64,000 nt of DNA from Lamellibrachia satsuma (GCA_033239005.1 BSQZ01000080.1:858501-922500); one strand, 5' to 3'; shown: positions 45,401 to 57,185, counted from the first letter of the stretch. Made by a program: numbers and translations. Notes: generated by a model from the letters alone, not told the origin.

Positions 45401-48400
45401 TGCTTTCTTAGTTGCTTTCGCATTCCCATGCTGTGTTGATGGACTGGTGACAGTATTCTTTGTACCGTCTGGTACAGTGTAACTGGATTGTGTGATGTCA
45501 ACACAGTGTTCAGAGACCGGTGAGACAGTATCATCATTGGGTGTAGGATTACGACTTCTCGAGTTTGTGTATTGTTTCTCAAGCTGCTTTGGCTTTTTCT
45601 CATGTCGTGTCGATGGACTGGGAACACCATTCTTTGTAGCCTTTGGTTTCACAGTGTCACTGGGCAATGTGATGTCAGCACAGTGCTGAGAGACCAGGGA
45701 GACAGCATCATCATTGGGTGTAGGATTACGACTTCTGCAGTTTCTGTATGGTTTCTCAACCTGCTTATGGTTTTTAGGAGCAGTTTTCTCCAGTGAAGCG
45801 CTTGTTCCCATAGTTTGTGTGTCTGCCAGCCGTGATATCTTCCAGGCGGGAGAGCCACTGTCCACTGCACGGATGTCACACCCAGAAATATCTGATGACG
45901 CTGGCGATGTCGATGGTGTCACTCGCTTTGTTGTTTTCTTTAACCTCAGCTTTCTTTGTTCTTTCTCTCCATCCCTTGGATGGCACATTGGTTCACTGTC
46001 TGACAGGATACAGTCCTGCTGACTCGGTTTTAATAGCCCTAATGAGTTTGGCTGATCTTCCTTATCACATTGTTCCTTGATGTCATTGTCATCACTCACA
46101 CAGCTCCCATTAGTCCGTGTGCTCAACTCTGTGTGCTTGTTTGAATTTGTTGTTAGTTTTGCAGCTTTATCTCTGTATTTCTGTTGGAACGCTGCAGATT
46201 CTGCCATAGAATGCTTCTTTGTGGGTGTTTTATCTTGATGGCACTCTACATTTGCTACCACAGCTGACATATCTCGCTCTTCTTCGCTACAGTGGTTCCA
46301 CTTTGTTTTGCTATGTGCCAGCATCTTTGGATTCTCTACATTCTTACTTTCATCAGAATCACTAATGCTACTGAATCCATCTGATTTCCTTATTTCATCA
46401 AATGTATTAGTGTTTGCCACAAGCCTCTCCTCCTGGTAGAATCCACTGTCTTCAATTGTCATTAGGGGGTCCTCCATTAACATGGTTGACCCCGCGGTCA
46501 CACTGCTGACTATGCAGCTAGACATGCCATGAATGGTTTTACTTAAGTCATCTTCATCTTCCAATGTGGTCCACAGACTCTCGACTGAGTCCTTTTGTTC
46601 CACTGGCTTCGTTATTTTTGATTTTGACAACTTTGGTCCACTTTTCTTTACACTGCAAAAAGATAATCAACAATAAGAAAATACAACATTCAAAGAGGTT
46701 GAACAAACATTGAAATGAAACTATATGAAACCATCACAAGCTAAAACTACATGTATATGGAACATCACAAGTAAAAACTATATGGTATGTTCACAAGCTA
46801 AAACTACATGTATATGGAACCATCACAAGTTAAAACTATATGGTATGTTCACAAGCTAAAACTATATGTATATGGAACCATCACAAGTTAAAACTATGTG
46901 TATATGGAACCATCACAAGTTAAAACTATGTGTATATGGAACCATCACAAGTTAAAACTATATGGCATGTTCACAAGCTAAACTTATATGGTACCATCAC
47001 AAATTAAAACTACATGTACTGGTATATGGAACCATCACAAGTAAAAACTATATGGTATGTTCACAAGCTAAAACTACATGTATATGGTACCATCACAAGT
47101 TAAACTATATGGTATGTTCACAAGCTAAAACTATATGGTATGTTCACAAGCTAAAACTATATGGTACCATCACAAGCTAAAACTACATGTATATGGAACC
47201 ATCACAAGTAAAAGCTATATGGTATGTTCACAAGGTAAAACTACATGTATATGGTACCATCACAAGTAAAAACTATATGGTATGTTCACAAGCTAAAACT
47301 ATATAGTACCATCACAAGTTAAAACTACATGTATATGGAACCATAACAAGTTAAAACTATATGGTATGTTCACAAGCTTAAATTATATGGTACCATCACA
47401 AGTTAAAAGCTGGCCTGATTCACGGGATTATCAATGCACTTTGACCTGTCTGCAAGAGGCTAGGTGACTATGAATGGTTGGGTTCAAATTCCCTGTCCAT
47501 TGTCCACATTGGCCAGGTGGCCACTATGAGCAGTTAGTGGACAGTGCAAACTAATAGCAAGTCATTTGGAACTTTCAAAAGTGTCCATTATAGACAGGTG
47601 TCCGCTATGGCAGGTTTTACTGTACATTAAACCATCACAAGTTAAAACTACATGGAACCATCACAAGTTAAAACTACATGGAACCATCACAAGTTAAAAC
47701 TACATGGAAACATCACAAGTTAAAACTACATGGAACCATCACAAGTTAAAACTACATGGAACCATCACAAGTTAAAACTACATGGAACCATCACAAGTTA
47801 AAACTACATGGAACCATCACAAGTTAAAACTACATGGAACCATCACAAGTTAAAACTACATGGAACCATCACAAGTTAAAATGAATGCTAGAGATATAAA
47901 AAGGTACCATTCTAATGACAAACTGCACAACATCTGGCCATTAGTACTGCTCAAAGTGTAACACACTTCAGTGTCTCGTAAACTTTTCCATTAAACACCA
48001 ACTCAGCTTCAATGAAATGTTATATCACCGGTGCTTGAATGATGTGAAAGCTGTTCATTTGTATCACTCCACTTCTGTAAATAGCTATAGTAACACATTT
48101 ACAGCTCAGTGAACAAGGACCAAGTGAAAGTGACCACTGCATGGTTTGTGCAGTCATTTATTTATTTGTTGATGAAACTGTATTTAGGGAATAACACTCG
48201 AGTGACATCAACGAACAGTAAGTTATTCCCATTACATTATGGCAAATTAACACTTCAGCATACTTTTTCACTTCCTACATTTGTAAATATGTTGCTGGGT
48301 TGGTTTCATGAAAGCATTTATACCGTACAAAGGAACTGATGCAGATGTTTGACGCATATTACATAAATCAGAACAATAACTGAAAACATGCAAAGCATTC

Positions 48401-51400
48401 TAACAATCGTGTGTCTGTGTCAACGCGTACTCGATTGCGCTTGAAGTGATTCAAACGTCAGCTGGATTCTCAGAACGAGGCAGCTGTGTGTTATCTGAGT
48501 TAATATATATCGCGATAAAATGTTCTAGATCAATAAGGTAGTTTTATTACTGTGATATATCAATCCAGATAATGCATGGCTGCCCCGTTCTAAGAATCCT
48601 ATGTTAAACATGCGTGTGAACATTGAATGGATATTAGCACAGCTAGCCGTTGTATAACATTTTATAATACAAGCATATCGCTCAGTGATATGCCGTCCAT
48701 TCCACCTTTGTCGAATTATATCCTAGGACCGCACACTTTTTAGGACCAAACACAACCTGTGAATGAAACCTTCATCTGTTTAGTTGACACTCTACCAAAG
48801 GGGTCTTGTAAATATACAAAAATTAATTAACAACAAAATTGGATGTCGAGTGGCAAAGGGTCCATTTGGATTGCTACAAAACATTGGAAAGGTATATTGT
48901 TAGGAGTTTTCCCCAGTTGACATTTTGCAATAATCGGCTTTCCATTCACAGAATTGGCAATGAATGTGTGGTGCCTGCAATGGTTTTTGATAGGGGTGTG
49001 GGTCAGTAACATTTGTTTATATTATTGGATTTTAAAATATTTACAAAGTCCCTAAGACACGTGATTCTGTGGGAGATCTTACATGTTTCTGAGAGTCCGT
49101 TGATGGGGCTGTGTGCAGGACTCGTCTTCATCAAAGTAAACACTGGTTGTCGACTCAGACTCTGTCGTCCTTGATGTTGACCGAATGGCTACACCAAACT
49201 GGAAAAATGCATATTGAATAGATTGCTGATAAGTTTTTTAAGAGTTGGAATTCTTAATAAATTAAAACGCACGCATGCATGTACATGTGTGTATATAAAG
49301 TCCTTACCAAATATAATATTGCCAAACATACAAACGTTTCAAAGTGTTATAATTTCTCAGAGATACATTTAGACCATTAGTGTTGCATTTTGAAGACTGC
49401 TCTGAAATAAAGTTTTCAAAAGGATTTTTGAGTACATAACTCTGCACAAACAGACCTTCTGGCAATAGGAACACTTCCATGACACAGACCACGGTTTGTT
49501 GCTGGTATGTTTGATTAATTACTACCAACTACAAAGAGATTTACTGGCAACAACATCAACCTATGTGAACAAATATCCACCTTGTAGCTGAGCAAGGTTT
49601 GTTCACTACTCTGTGCAATGGCCTCGAGCTTGTAGTAGCCTGCCAGGTGGTATGCGTGCACCACAAGTTTCTCTGAGAACACCGGCAGACTTCTGCAACA
49701 TCTACCTGCAACAGAAACATTTCAGCTTCGACAAGGCATGACAAAATTTTTTTTTTATTTATTTATTTTTTATTATTGAACATTTATAATGCGCCATGTA
49801 TCCGGGTGAAACACCTGCTCAAAGGTGCTACAGGTATACAGATATAATTAGCTAAAAACAGATTAAAAGAATAAATTAATTGAGTTAACAATTGTCTTTT
49901 TTTATGATTGTTATGAAGACATAAGTACACAGCTGGGCTCTGATGTTATAAACTGTTTAGCTATTTTGGCTAAAGCCCCCATTTTTTAGCCAAATACAAA
50001 TTGCTTTAGCCAAATTGTTTACATCCATCTAGACAGCAACAAAAGCTCAACAAACATATTTTGCATGCTTTTTCAACGAAAAAGCTGGTGGCCAAATTGG
50101 CTCAAATGGGTAACTTTTGTTTAGCCAAATCTGATGTCATGTGGCCTATGGCCCAAACTGCCACCAGCAGAGCTAGCCTAGCATAGTGATTAGAGTACCA
50201 ACATCTCATATTACAGAGCTAAAGCTCACTTCCCACTGGAAGAAGTCTGACGATTAACCCACAGACCTAAATAGACCACAACCCCTAAAACTATAGTCTA
50301 TAGGGGAATTATTAATGTGATGTAACTCTGTGGACTAAGACCAGTCCTAACTGCTTTAAAACTGAGCAGTCAGTACACTAGACAGTGAAGGATTATGTTA
50401 CTGAAAGTACTTCCAAGAGAAGTCCATACTTGGAAGTCCTAGTTTTGCAGAGGGACAGCATGTATCATTAAACAAAGCTACTCATACATCATACGTGCTC
50501 TATGCTGTACTCTTTAACAACTCATAGGTCAACTCAGATAATATCACACTATCTAATGTTTAACATTAGATATATATATATATATATATATTTATATTTT
50601 AAAGCAATACAATGTTTTATTACTCTAGCAAGATAATATATATATATTATCTTGCTAAAGTGTAATAAAACATTGTATTGCTTTAAAACAATCGAGGAAG
50701 GAAATGTAATTACTGCGCAAGCTCCTCTCTGTACAGTTGATCAGCACACACTGGTGTAAGGGACTGCGTCGTTTAAAGCTGTATGCCAGTCGCAGGGACG
50801 ATCCTGAAACACAATTCTCACAGTTGACAGCACGTAAAGCTGACTCTATACTTCATTTAGCCAACTGTGAATCAGGTTTGTTGATGTTCAGATCTGTTGT
50901 GTGGGAATAGTTTAAGTAATGTGCACAGTTGGTTTTATAAGAGTGCCTATTTTTGTTGAAATCATTGAAAGAATTGACTGAACGTTAGATTGGGTAATTT
51001 GTGACAGTATGCAGTCTTTTGTTATAGTACACAGAGGAGAGTTACTCACCAAATTTCGGTTTGGCTGAACGAAAATTTATTGAATAGTTGGTCTGATGAT
51101 TTCATCAAAAATAAATAACACATTTGTACAAACGAGGTAGGATGTTGTAGTTGATACTAGAGCTATGATGTTGTAGTTGATACTAGAGCCAGGATGTTGT
51201 AGTTGATACTAGAGCCAGGATGTTGTAGTTGATACTAGAGCCAGGATGTTGTAGTTGATACTAGAGCTATGATGTTGTAGTTGATACTAGAGCCAGGATG
51301 TTGTAGTTGATACTAGAGCCAGGATGTTGTAGTTGATACTAGAGCTATGATGTTGTAGTTGATACTAGAGCCAGGATGTTGTAGTTGATACTAGAGCCAG

Positions 51401-53172
51401 GATGTTGTAGTTGATACTAGAGCCAGGATGTTGTAGTTGATACTAGAGCTATGATGTTGTAGTTGATACTAGAGCCAGGATGTTGTAGTTGATACTAGAG
51501 CCAGGATGTTGTAGTTGATACTAGAGCCAGGATGTTGTAGTTGATACTAGAGCTATGATGTTGTAGTTGATACTAGAGCCAGGATGTTGTAGTTGATACT
51601 AGAGCCAGGATGTTGTAGTTGATACTAGAGCCAGGATGTTGTAGTTGATACTAGAGCCAGGATGTTGTAGTTGATACTAGAGCTATGATGTTGTAGTTGA
51701 TACCCTAGATTTTTTTATATTTTGCTAAATTAGTTTGAAACAAGAAAAGTGAAAATTGAAGCCATTTTTCAACAAACAGATTTCAAGCCCTTGAAAAATA
51801 GACACACACATGACACATTTGTCACATTCTATACGCTCAAAGGGAATTCACCAATGTCTGCAGAAATAATATACCAATTAAATTGTCAACAAACAAACTC
51901 TCTAAAAGTCCTCTTAAAAGGCTCAAATCCAAAACAAAAGCCCCCTATTAACAAAAGCTAGGCATAAACTGTACAATTCAAGGGGGTTCCCCAATGTTAG
52001 CAGGTGCTTGTTTCCAACACCAAGAATTTAAAAAGTAGTACCATCCACATGTAATGGTGTAAGCTCTTTACGAGGGCGTTTGTCTGTCTTCCTCTCACAC
52101 AGGCGAGTCACCCTGTTCTGCATCACTGGCATCAGAACATCGGTGATCTCCTGCAAAACCACATACTCTGTACGGCGGTCGACATTTCACACATGGCTAG
52201 TCTCACACAACAAGCACAGGCAGCAAACATTTCCAAACATTCAATGTGGTAAAAACAAAAGCTTATGTCACAATAACAGGATGTGCTATTGTATGTACAG
52301 TTTACAGGACTTTACAAAGACATGGGATAAAACAGAAATAATATATATTTGGTTCTCATTCTGCATTAATGAGAGGCATAAAATGATCAACAAAATAACA
52401 ACACATACGATCCCCAATTCCAACATCCTAAACCACCACTGAATGTTTGGACTACCTAAATACATGGTAATTTTCTCTTACTTGTTTGTTAGATGTCTTT
52501 CCAGATGGAAATACAAAGCTCAGTGTTTGACGTAATCTATGACAGATCACAGGCTGCATTGAGACCAGAAATATTTTGCATGTGTCATAAAATCCACACT
52601 AGGCATTACATTCACAATCTCAAAATCAATGCGTGTATAGTTGTATTTGTAATATGACCACTCAACAAGTGTGAGACCTTGACATGTGTTTGTTTGTTGA
52701 ACCATGACGCATCTTCCTCAATTTCTCCCAGAACATGGATCTCTAGTTGCACCAAGTGAGACTCAGTCACCTACAACCAACAATATGTTAACGTACAAGG
52801 TATGATCTCTAGTTGCACCAAGTGAGACTCAGTCACCTACAACCAACAATATGTTAACGTACAAGGTATGATCTCTAGTTGCACCAAGTGAGACTCAGTC
52901 ACCTACAACCAACAATATGTTAACGTACAAGGTATGATCTCTAGTTGCACCAAGTGAGACTCAGTCACCTACAACCAACAATATGTTAACGTACACGGTA
53001 TGATAGTTTTTATCATAAAATCATGTTACTGAGAATAAACTATATTCTTACATTTTAACCATCCAAATGTCTTCCAATTGACAATTTTTTTATCATTTGA
53101 TCATTATCTGTTGATGAATGTCCACCTTGCGGTTCAGTACACTCATGAACAGATGTCCACAGATTTCAATAC
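36429..53172 (-). CDS. Large Ser/Lys-rich protein with PWWP3A/MUM1-like C-terminal helical domain (5' end missing)
   Basis: Exons in transcript order: 53172-53126, 52770-52678, 52150-52042, 49705-49581, 49198-49083, 46652-43656, 42128-42044, 41645-41597, 37787-37684 and 36560-36429 (stop TGA). All are GT-AG and phase-consistent, giving at least 1284 codons. The first exons are helical (ESHLVQLEIHVLGEIEED, KEITDVLMPVM, LPVFSEKLVVHAYHLAG). The 2997-base exon is low-complexity, rich in Ser, Lys and S-P-x-K sites. The last four exons read EEQLIYMVKK, LKDIFEGKEQCR, SEEQPDIIVSALVAIF and YLDYVLKVLLPEILI. These align without large gaps to the C-terminal domain of vertebrate PWWP3A/MUM1 (chromatin/DNA-repair factor), including VLLPE. 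No PWWP domain is visible in the exons found. A nuclear chromatin role is inferred only. The upstream exon entering in phase 1 was not found. Confidence 0.7.
37083..37446. repeat. 19-bp minisatellite in the penultimate intron of the large gene
   Basis: About 19 copies of AACACAGGAGTAGACTATC with two variants (ATAGGAG, GTACACT). The last five units are all GTACACT, showing local homogenisation. Confidence 0.93.
37918..41470. repeat. About 3.55-kb minisatellite of 34/36-bp units filling one intron
   Basis: Around 100 units of GTATGACCAGGCTTCTGGAC plus CTGTACGTCCACACTC (36 bp), with a 34-bp form ending GTCCAGTC, an ACATCCACACTCACA variant and a rare junction CTTCTGTATGACC. The host intron is 37788-41596 (3809 bases), so over 90% of it is array. 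Overlapping open frames of up to 606 codons in several frames on both strands result from the 36-bp period and have no other coding evidence. Confidence 0.96.
41646..42043 (-). other. Intron of the large gene (exon-like segment rejected)
   Basis: Contains an exon-like stretch (about 41826-41952 on the - strand) with fair splice signals. See rejected items: the family alignment runs straight from the exon ending EGK to the exon starting EQCR. Confidence 0.5.
42129..43655 (-). other. Intron of the large gene with possible decayed repeat
   Basis: Between 42540 and 43180 is sequence of different texture, including a 13-bp inverted pair GAAATGTGGGCTC / GAGCCCACATTTC (42951-43041) and a TA microsatellite (43151-43172). 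An element such as a solo LTR is possible, but no ends or target duplication could be defined. Otherwise nothing is recognised. Confidence 0.35.
43656..46652 (-). CDS. Giant repeat-bearing exon of the large - strand gene
   Basis: A single 2997-base exon, open throughout (998 codons plus split codons). Acidic N-terminal part (TTLEDEDDLS). Internal repeats: two copies of a block of about 60 residues with SRNPTPNDD and SPST (about 45420-45800); two short modules (KLALLLKEMEAE, KLATILKEMEND; about 45180-45340); then 37-residue units built on SGSDSGQSVSPSKSPLQGS and KLTKKKLG, 5-6 copies plus older diverged ones (44110-44960). SPSKSP gives a proline-directed, CDK-type phosphorylation consensus in every unit. 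The shadow frames over it on both strands are not genes. Confidence 0.85.
46730..47405. repeat. Complex minisatellite near the giant-exon acceptor, left part
   Basis: Irregular alternation of two related modules, AACCATCACAAGTTAAAACT and GGTATGTTCACAAGCTAAAA, with spacers ACATGTATATGG or ATATGG. It starts about 80 bases upstream (transcript sense) of the giant-exon acceptor at 46653. Confidence 0.88.
47406..47624. mobile_element. Fragment of a pogo/Tigger-like element splitting the minisatellite
   Basis: The segment ends CATTATAGACAGGTGTCC, GCTATGGCAGG, TTTTACTG|TA, the style of terminus seen in the elements at 19575 and 21733 (AGGT-type subterminal repeats, CAGT...TA end). The left end lacks a matching inverted repeat, so it is partial. 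The same minisatellite continues on both sides. Confidence 0.6.
47633..47882. repeat. 26-bp minisatellite, right part
   Basis: About 10 nearly identical copies of the CATGGAACCATCACAAGTTA AAACTA unit (26 bp), a homogenised version of one module of the 46730-47405 array. Confidence 0.93.
49775..50480 (+). repeat. Interspersed repeats: TATA-GCGC core element and tRNA-like SINE
   Basis: Bases 49775-49850 carry TTATAATGCGCC and CTGCTCAAAGGTGCTACAG, related to the element at 35165. At 50170-50250, CTAGCATAGTGATTAGAG resembles a tRNA A box, followed by a weak B-box-like region (AAGCTCACTTCCCACTGG). These are likely short interspersed elements in an intron of the large gene. Confidence 0.45.
50597..50688. 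repeat. Near-perfect 92-bp inverted repeat (hairpin)
   Basis: TTTTAAAGCAATACAATGTT and TTATTACTCTAGCAAGATAA are mirrored by the right arm TTATCTTGCTAAAGTGTAAT and AAAACATTGTATTGC. The arms of about 43 bases meet in a TA run with almost no loop. It is an intronic fold-back element. Confidence 0.9.
51130..51705. repeat. 26-bp minisatellite with two unit types
   Basis: About 22 copies of GATGTTGTAGTTGATACTAG followed by either AGCCAG or AGCTAT. The two types alternate in runs (mostly two to four CCAG units between CTAT units). Intronic in the large gene. Confidence 0.95.
52741..52998. repeat. 66-bp minisatellite carrying a 3' splice site and exon start
   Basis: Four copies, the first overlapping exon 52770-52678 of the large gene. 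On the - strand each unit has ATTGTTGGTTGTAG| followed by GTGACTGAGTCTCACTTGG and TGCAACTAGAGATC, so every unit repeats the acceptor and about 33 exon bases. Intronic copies are virtually identical to the exonic one, implying recent duplication or ongoing conversion. Confidence 0.93.
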
Positions 53173-53219
53173 CTGTGGACAAAGTTTATCAGGGTCAGGG
53201 CATCAGGCTTTTAACACCT

Positions 53220-54712
53220 CTAAAGTTGCTTCCCTCTACATGCAACGTAAACATGTTTCCCTCTGCATGCAATGTAAACATGTTGTTTCTCTCTGTATGC
53301 AATGTAAACATGATGTTTCCCTCTGCATGCAATGTAAACATGATGTTTCCCTCTACACGCAATGTAAACATGATGTTTCCTTCTACATGCAATGTAAACG
53401 TGATGTTTCTTTCTACATGCAATGTAAACATGATGTTTCCTTCTACATGCAATGTAAACATGATGTTTCTCTCTGCATGCAATGTAAACATGATGTTTCC
53501 CTCTGCATGCAATGTAAACATGATGTTTCCTTCTACATGCAATGTAAACATGATGTTTCCTTCTACATGCAATGTAAACATGATGTTTCTCTCTGCATGC
53601 AATGTAAACATGATGTTTCCTTCTACATGCAATGTAAACATGATGTTTCCCTCTGCATGCAATGTAAACATGATGTTTCCCTCTGCATGCAATGTAAACA
53701 TGATGTTTCCCTCTGCATGCAATGTAAACATGATGTTTCCTTCTACATGCAATGTAAACATGATGTTTCCTTCTACATGCAATGTAAACATGATGTTTCT
53801 CTCTGCATGCAATGTAAACATGATGTTTCCCTCTGCATGCAATGTAAACATGATGTTTCCCTCTGCATGCAATGTAAACATGATGTTTCCTTCTACATGC
53901 AATGTAAACATGATGTTTCCTTCTACATGCAATGTAAACATGATGTTTTTCTCTGCATGCAATGTAAACATGATGTTTCCCTCTACATGCAACGTAAACA
54001 TGATGTTTCCCTCTACACGCAATGTAAACATGATGTTTCCCTCTACATGCAATGTAAACATGATGTTTCCCTCTACACGCAATGTAAACATGATGTTTCC
54101 CTCTACACGCAATGTAAACATGATGTTTCCCTCTACACGCAATGTAAACATGATGTTTCCCTCTACACGCAATGTAAACATGATGTTTCCCTCTACATGC
54201 AATGTAAACATGTTTCCCTCTGCATGCAATGTAAACATGATGGTTCCCTCTACATGCAATGTAAACATGATGTTTCCCTCTACATGCAATGTAAACATGA
54301 TGTTTCCCTGTACATGCAATGTAAACATGATGGTTCCCTCTACATGCAATGTAAACATGATGTTTCCCTCTACATGCAATGTAAACATGTTTCCCTCTAC
54401 ATGCAATGTAAACATGTTTCCCTCTACACGCAATGTAAACATGATGTTTCCCTCTACACGCAATGTAAACATGATGTTTCCCTCTACACGCAATGTAAAC
54501 ATGATGTTTCCCTCTACATGCAATGTAAACATGTTTCCCTCTGCATGCAATGTAAACATGATGGTTCCCTCTACATGCAATGTAAACATGATGTTTCCCT
54601 CTACATGCAATGTAAACATGACGTTTCCCTGTACATGCAATGTAAACATGATGTTTCCTTCTACATGCAATGTAAACATGATGTTTCCCTCTACAAGCAA
54701 TGTAAACATGAT
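53220..54712. repeat. 30-bp minisatellite next to the first recognised exon of the large gene
   Basis: About 50 copies of AACATGATGTTTCCCTCTAC plus ATGCAATGTA (30 bp), with 27-bp deletion variants and TCT/TTC/TAC/TGC alternatives. It begins 48 bases upstream (transcript sense) of the acceptor at 53173. Open frames of 498-581 codons in several frames on both strands are artefacts of the 30-bp period. Confidence 0.95.
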
Positions 54713-54765
54713 TCACCCAGAAACATTCAAATTAAACAGATAACGGTCAAAGCAGTTTTTAAATG

Positions 54766-54860
54766 TGGTTCATTAAAACACTGTTGGGCAGTCACGATGT
54801 TGGAACAGATACAGTTTATATAGTCATTATACTATGTAACACGATTCTACGATAATACAA
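54766..54860 (+). repeat. Dispersed repeat shared with 6905-7000
   Basis: Same ordered blocks (GTTCATTAAAACAC, GATGTTGGAACA, CAGTTTATA, AACA-GATT-TAC) as in VIPAS39 intron 4, same orientation. Confidence 0.65.
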
Positions 54861-54944
54861 TTATATTATGTGCCTTTAATAACTGATATGCTCAAATTCT
54901 TGCAAACTCATGATGCATTTTATTGAAATAGGGGTTATTAAGTT

Positions 54945-55895
54945 ATTGTAATTTTTGCATTTGATGGAGTCAATCGCCATAAGCTTTTAACCAAACTATC
55001 ACAGCAATGAGTACAATAACCAATGTGTGTGGCCGATGGGGATCTACCTACTCGGACTTCTTCCCAGTGGGTAATGGCGTTAAGCAAGGAGGGAGGTTAT
55101 CCCTCTACTTTTTAAAGTTTATATGGACAATCCAAGTGTACAACTACACAAAAAAACCTATCGGTTGTAGTTTGGGTGCAATAGTGGACAATCAGCTGAT
55201 CTACTTTTGTTTGCTTCTTCCGCCAAGGGACTGCAAACTTGACTTGACTTATGTTACATGTGAGCACGACATTGTTGATCATGTACATGTACTTTGATTC
55301 TTGAAACGCAAATCTTGCTAGGGAAATTACATTAGTTGAACAAAGTTAAACCTTGTCACCTTGTGTAAATACCCTGGACATGTTATTTGTAAGGATTTAT
55401 CTGACGAAGTTGACATTCAAGTTAAAGTGAGAGCTAAGAGCAACATATTGCATCAAAAATTTTATTTTTGTTCATTTGCTACATAAGAACAAGCTATTCA
55501 CTGATTTCAGTAATGTTTATACGTGCTGCATTGTGCACCTTATGGGTGAATTGTAGAAAAGCTACTTTTCAGCACTTTTCAGTAGTGGCTTAAAAGAATT
55601 TATACAGGATTCTTAACAGGCTGAATATGAGATTTAGTGCTAGTTACATGCTTGTTAAGGCTAATGTCAACTCTTGTGAAGGTGTAATCTGAAAGGCTAT
55701 TCATAGCTTAATGACTAGGATTGACAATTGCTGAATCCTATTTTTCAGAACATTGCAATTAGCGACATGTATTGTACATCAAAATTGCAGATGCGGTGGA
55801 TTGCATCTTTGTATAATTTTTTAATATACTGTTCTTATATATTTTTTTTCTATGGACATAACGTATATTGTCTAAAATAAAACCTTATTATTATT
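54945..55895 (+). mobile_element. Degenerate LINE fragment (RT and 3' end)
   Basis: Broken + strand frames include VNRHKLLTKL, then RWGSTYSDFFPVGNGVKQGG (RT block around the N-G-V-K-Q-G-G motif), a degenerate YADD region, KYPGHVICKDLSDEVDIQVK and LHQKFYFCSFAT. It ends in AAAATAAAACCTTATTATTA, a LINE-like tail. It is the same family as the - strand copy at 59480-61260, which shares WG-S-FF-V-NGVKQG. Confidence 0.8.
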
Positions 55896-57185
55896 AACAA
55901 GATATTCTACTGAAAATCTCAAATACTTGAAGCTAGGCCAACAGTGAGCAATAAGGATTCTCCAAATAATACCATAATTAATATTATGAAATGTGCACCC
56001 CCTAAATGCCAGGTTGATTAAAAATATGTCCCAAGAAACAATAAAAATTATCAGCATGTCAGTTGATTCTGTATTCTGTTACCAGTGAACCAACTAGTAA
56101 CTAGTTATGACGATAAAGCCACCAAAATAATTTTACCCAATATTAAACTCCTTTGACCCGATATCACCGTCCATTACTGGTTGAAACTATGTCGTCAATG
56201 GCCATATTCAGCATGCACTGTGTCAACATCGAGCTGGGCACAGATCACCTGAAAAACAGGTTGCATCATTGTGGTAACTTAAGTATTCAGGTTAGTGAAG
56301 GGTGCTCAGTGCAGTGTGCATGTCCACATCAAAAGCCCTCTGGGTCAAAAGCCCCATTCCTTAATTTGAAAATGGTCAAAAGCCCCCACTGTAAAATTAG
56401 AAACCAATGAAGAACAGTGGAGTGAGTCCAGTGACATATACGGTACAGTACAGTGTTATGACAAATAACATTATTGTGTATGTGACAAATTATTTGTATT
56501 CTTGTTTAAGGAAAATTACCTGATTTCTTTTCAACTATTGTGAATATAGAAAATTTTCATGTTTTTTTAAATGGTTGATAATTGCATTTAAAATACCAAA
56601 CCTTTCCCTTATATTGTTGGAGGCAATTTATGCACCACTTTGTTGGCAGTAGACTACTGCCACCTCTACTAGGGGCTTCCTTTGTCAGCTAAAATATGAC
56701 AGTGACATTTGTCTAGCTTTATAGTTTTACAAAATAAATCAATTGCATTGTATTTTTTTTCACATTGTGGTATCTTTTTCATATGGATTATATCCTGTGG
56801 GATTTTGTCCCGGATTCCATGCGTGCATATACATGGGGTGTGCGTACAAACACGGCCTTCTTTCTTTTTGAGATCAGTAATAGGTGAGGACTTAACATAG
56901 CCCATTCTTGGGCTAATGCAGCAGTTTGCTGTGGTTTGTGCACATGCATTGTGGGTAATTTATGTAATTAATCATCCGGGTGTATAATTGAGTTGGTTGG
57001 TCAAAGCTTTGTTTGGTTATTGGGTTCTATATACATGTGGAAACTTTCCCCGACGTGCCTCACACACCAGAGTCAGTCTCCTTGGTGTATCCTTTGTTTT
57101 AGAGGCGGCTGAGTGGGTGTGCTGAATGGGACCTTCATGATGGCTTCTTGAAATGATTTGGGGCTTTTTATTTCAGTGGTTTTTT
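55896..57185. other. Unassigned region upstream of the recognised part of the large gene
   Basis: A - strand stretch at 56160-56250 has a fair acceptor (CTGTTTTTCAG|) and donor-like end, but none of its phases joins the exon at 53172; it could be a non-coding 5' exon. The rest shows only short frames. Confidence 0.3.

Noticed and set aside
49581..53172. Assignment of the large gene as Treslin/TICRR from helix patterns in its first exons
   Set aside because: The resemblance to the Sld3/Treslin fold is a weak helical pattern. The order of domains and the C terminus do not fit Treslin, so no symbol was given.
53078..54823. Four overlapping frames of 498-581 codons (repeating HDVSLCMQCK, NMMFPSACNV and so on)
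   Set aside because: A 30-bp tandem repeat without stops gives long frames on both strands; there is no domain, no start context and no splice support.
56155..56250. Coding exon upstream of 53172
   Set aside because: It has a fair acceptor and donor on the - strand, but every phase either meets a stop or fails to join the next exon. It is at best a non-coding exon.
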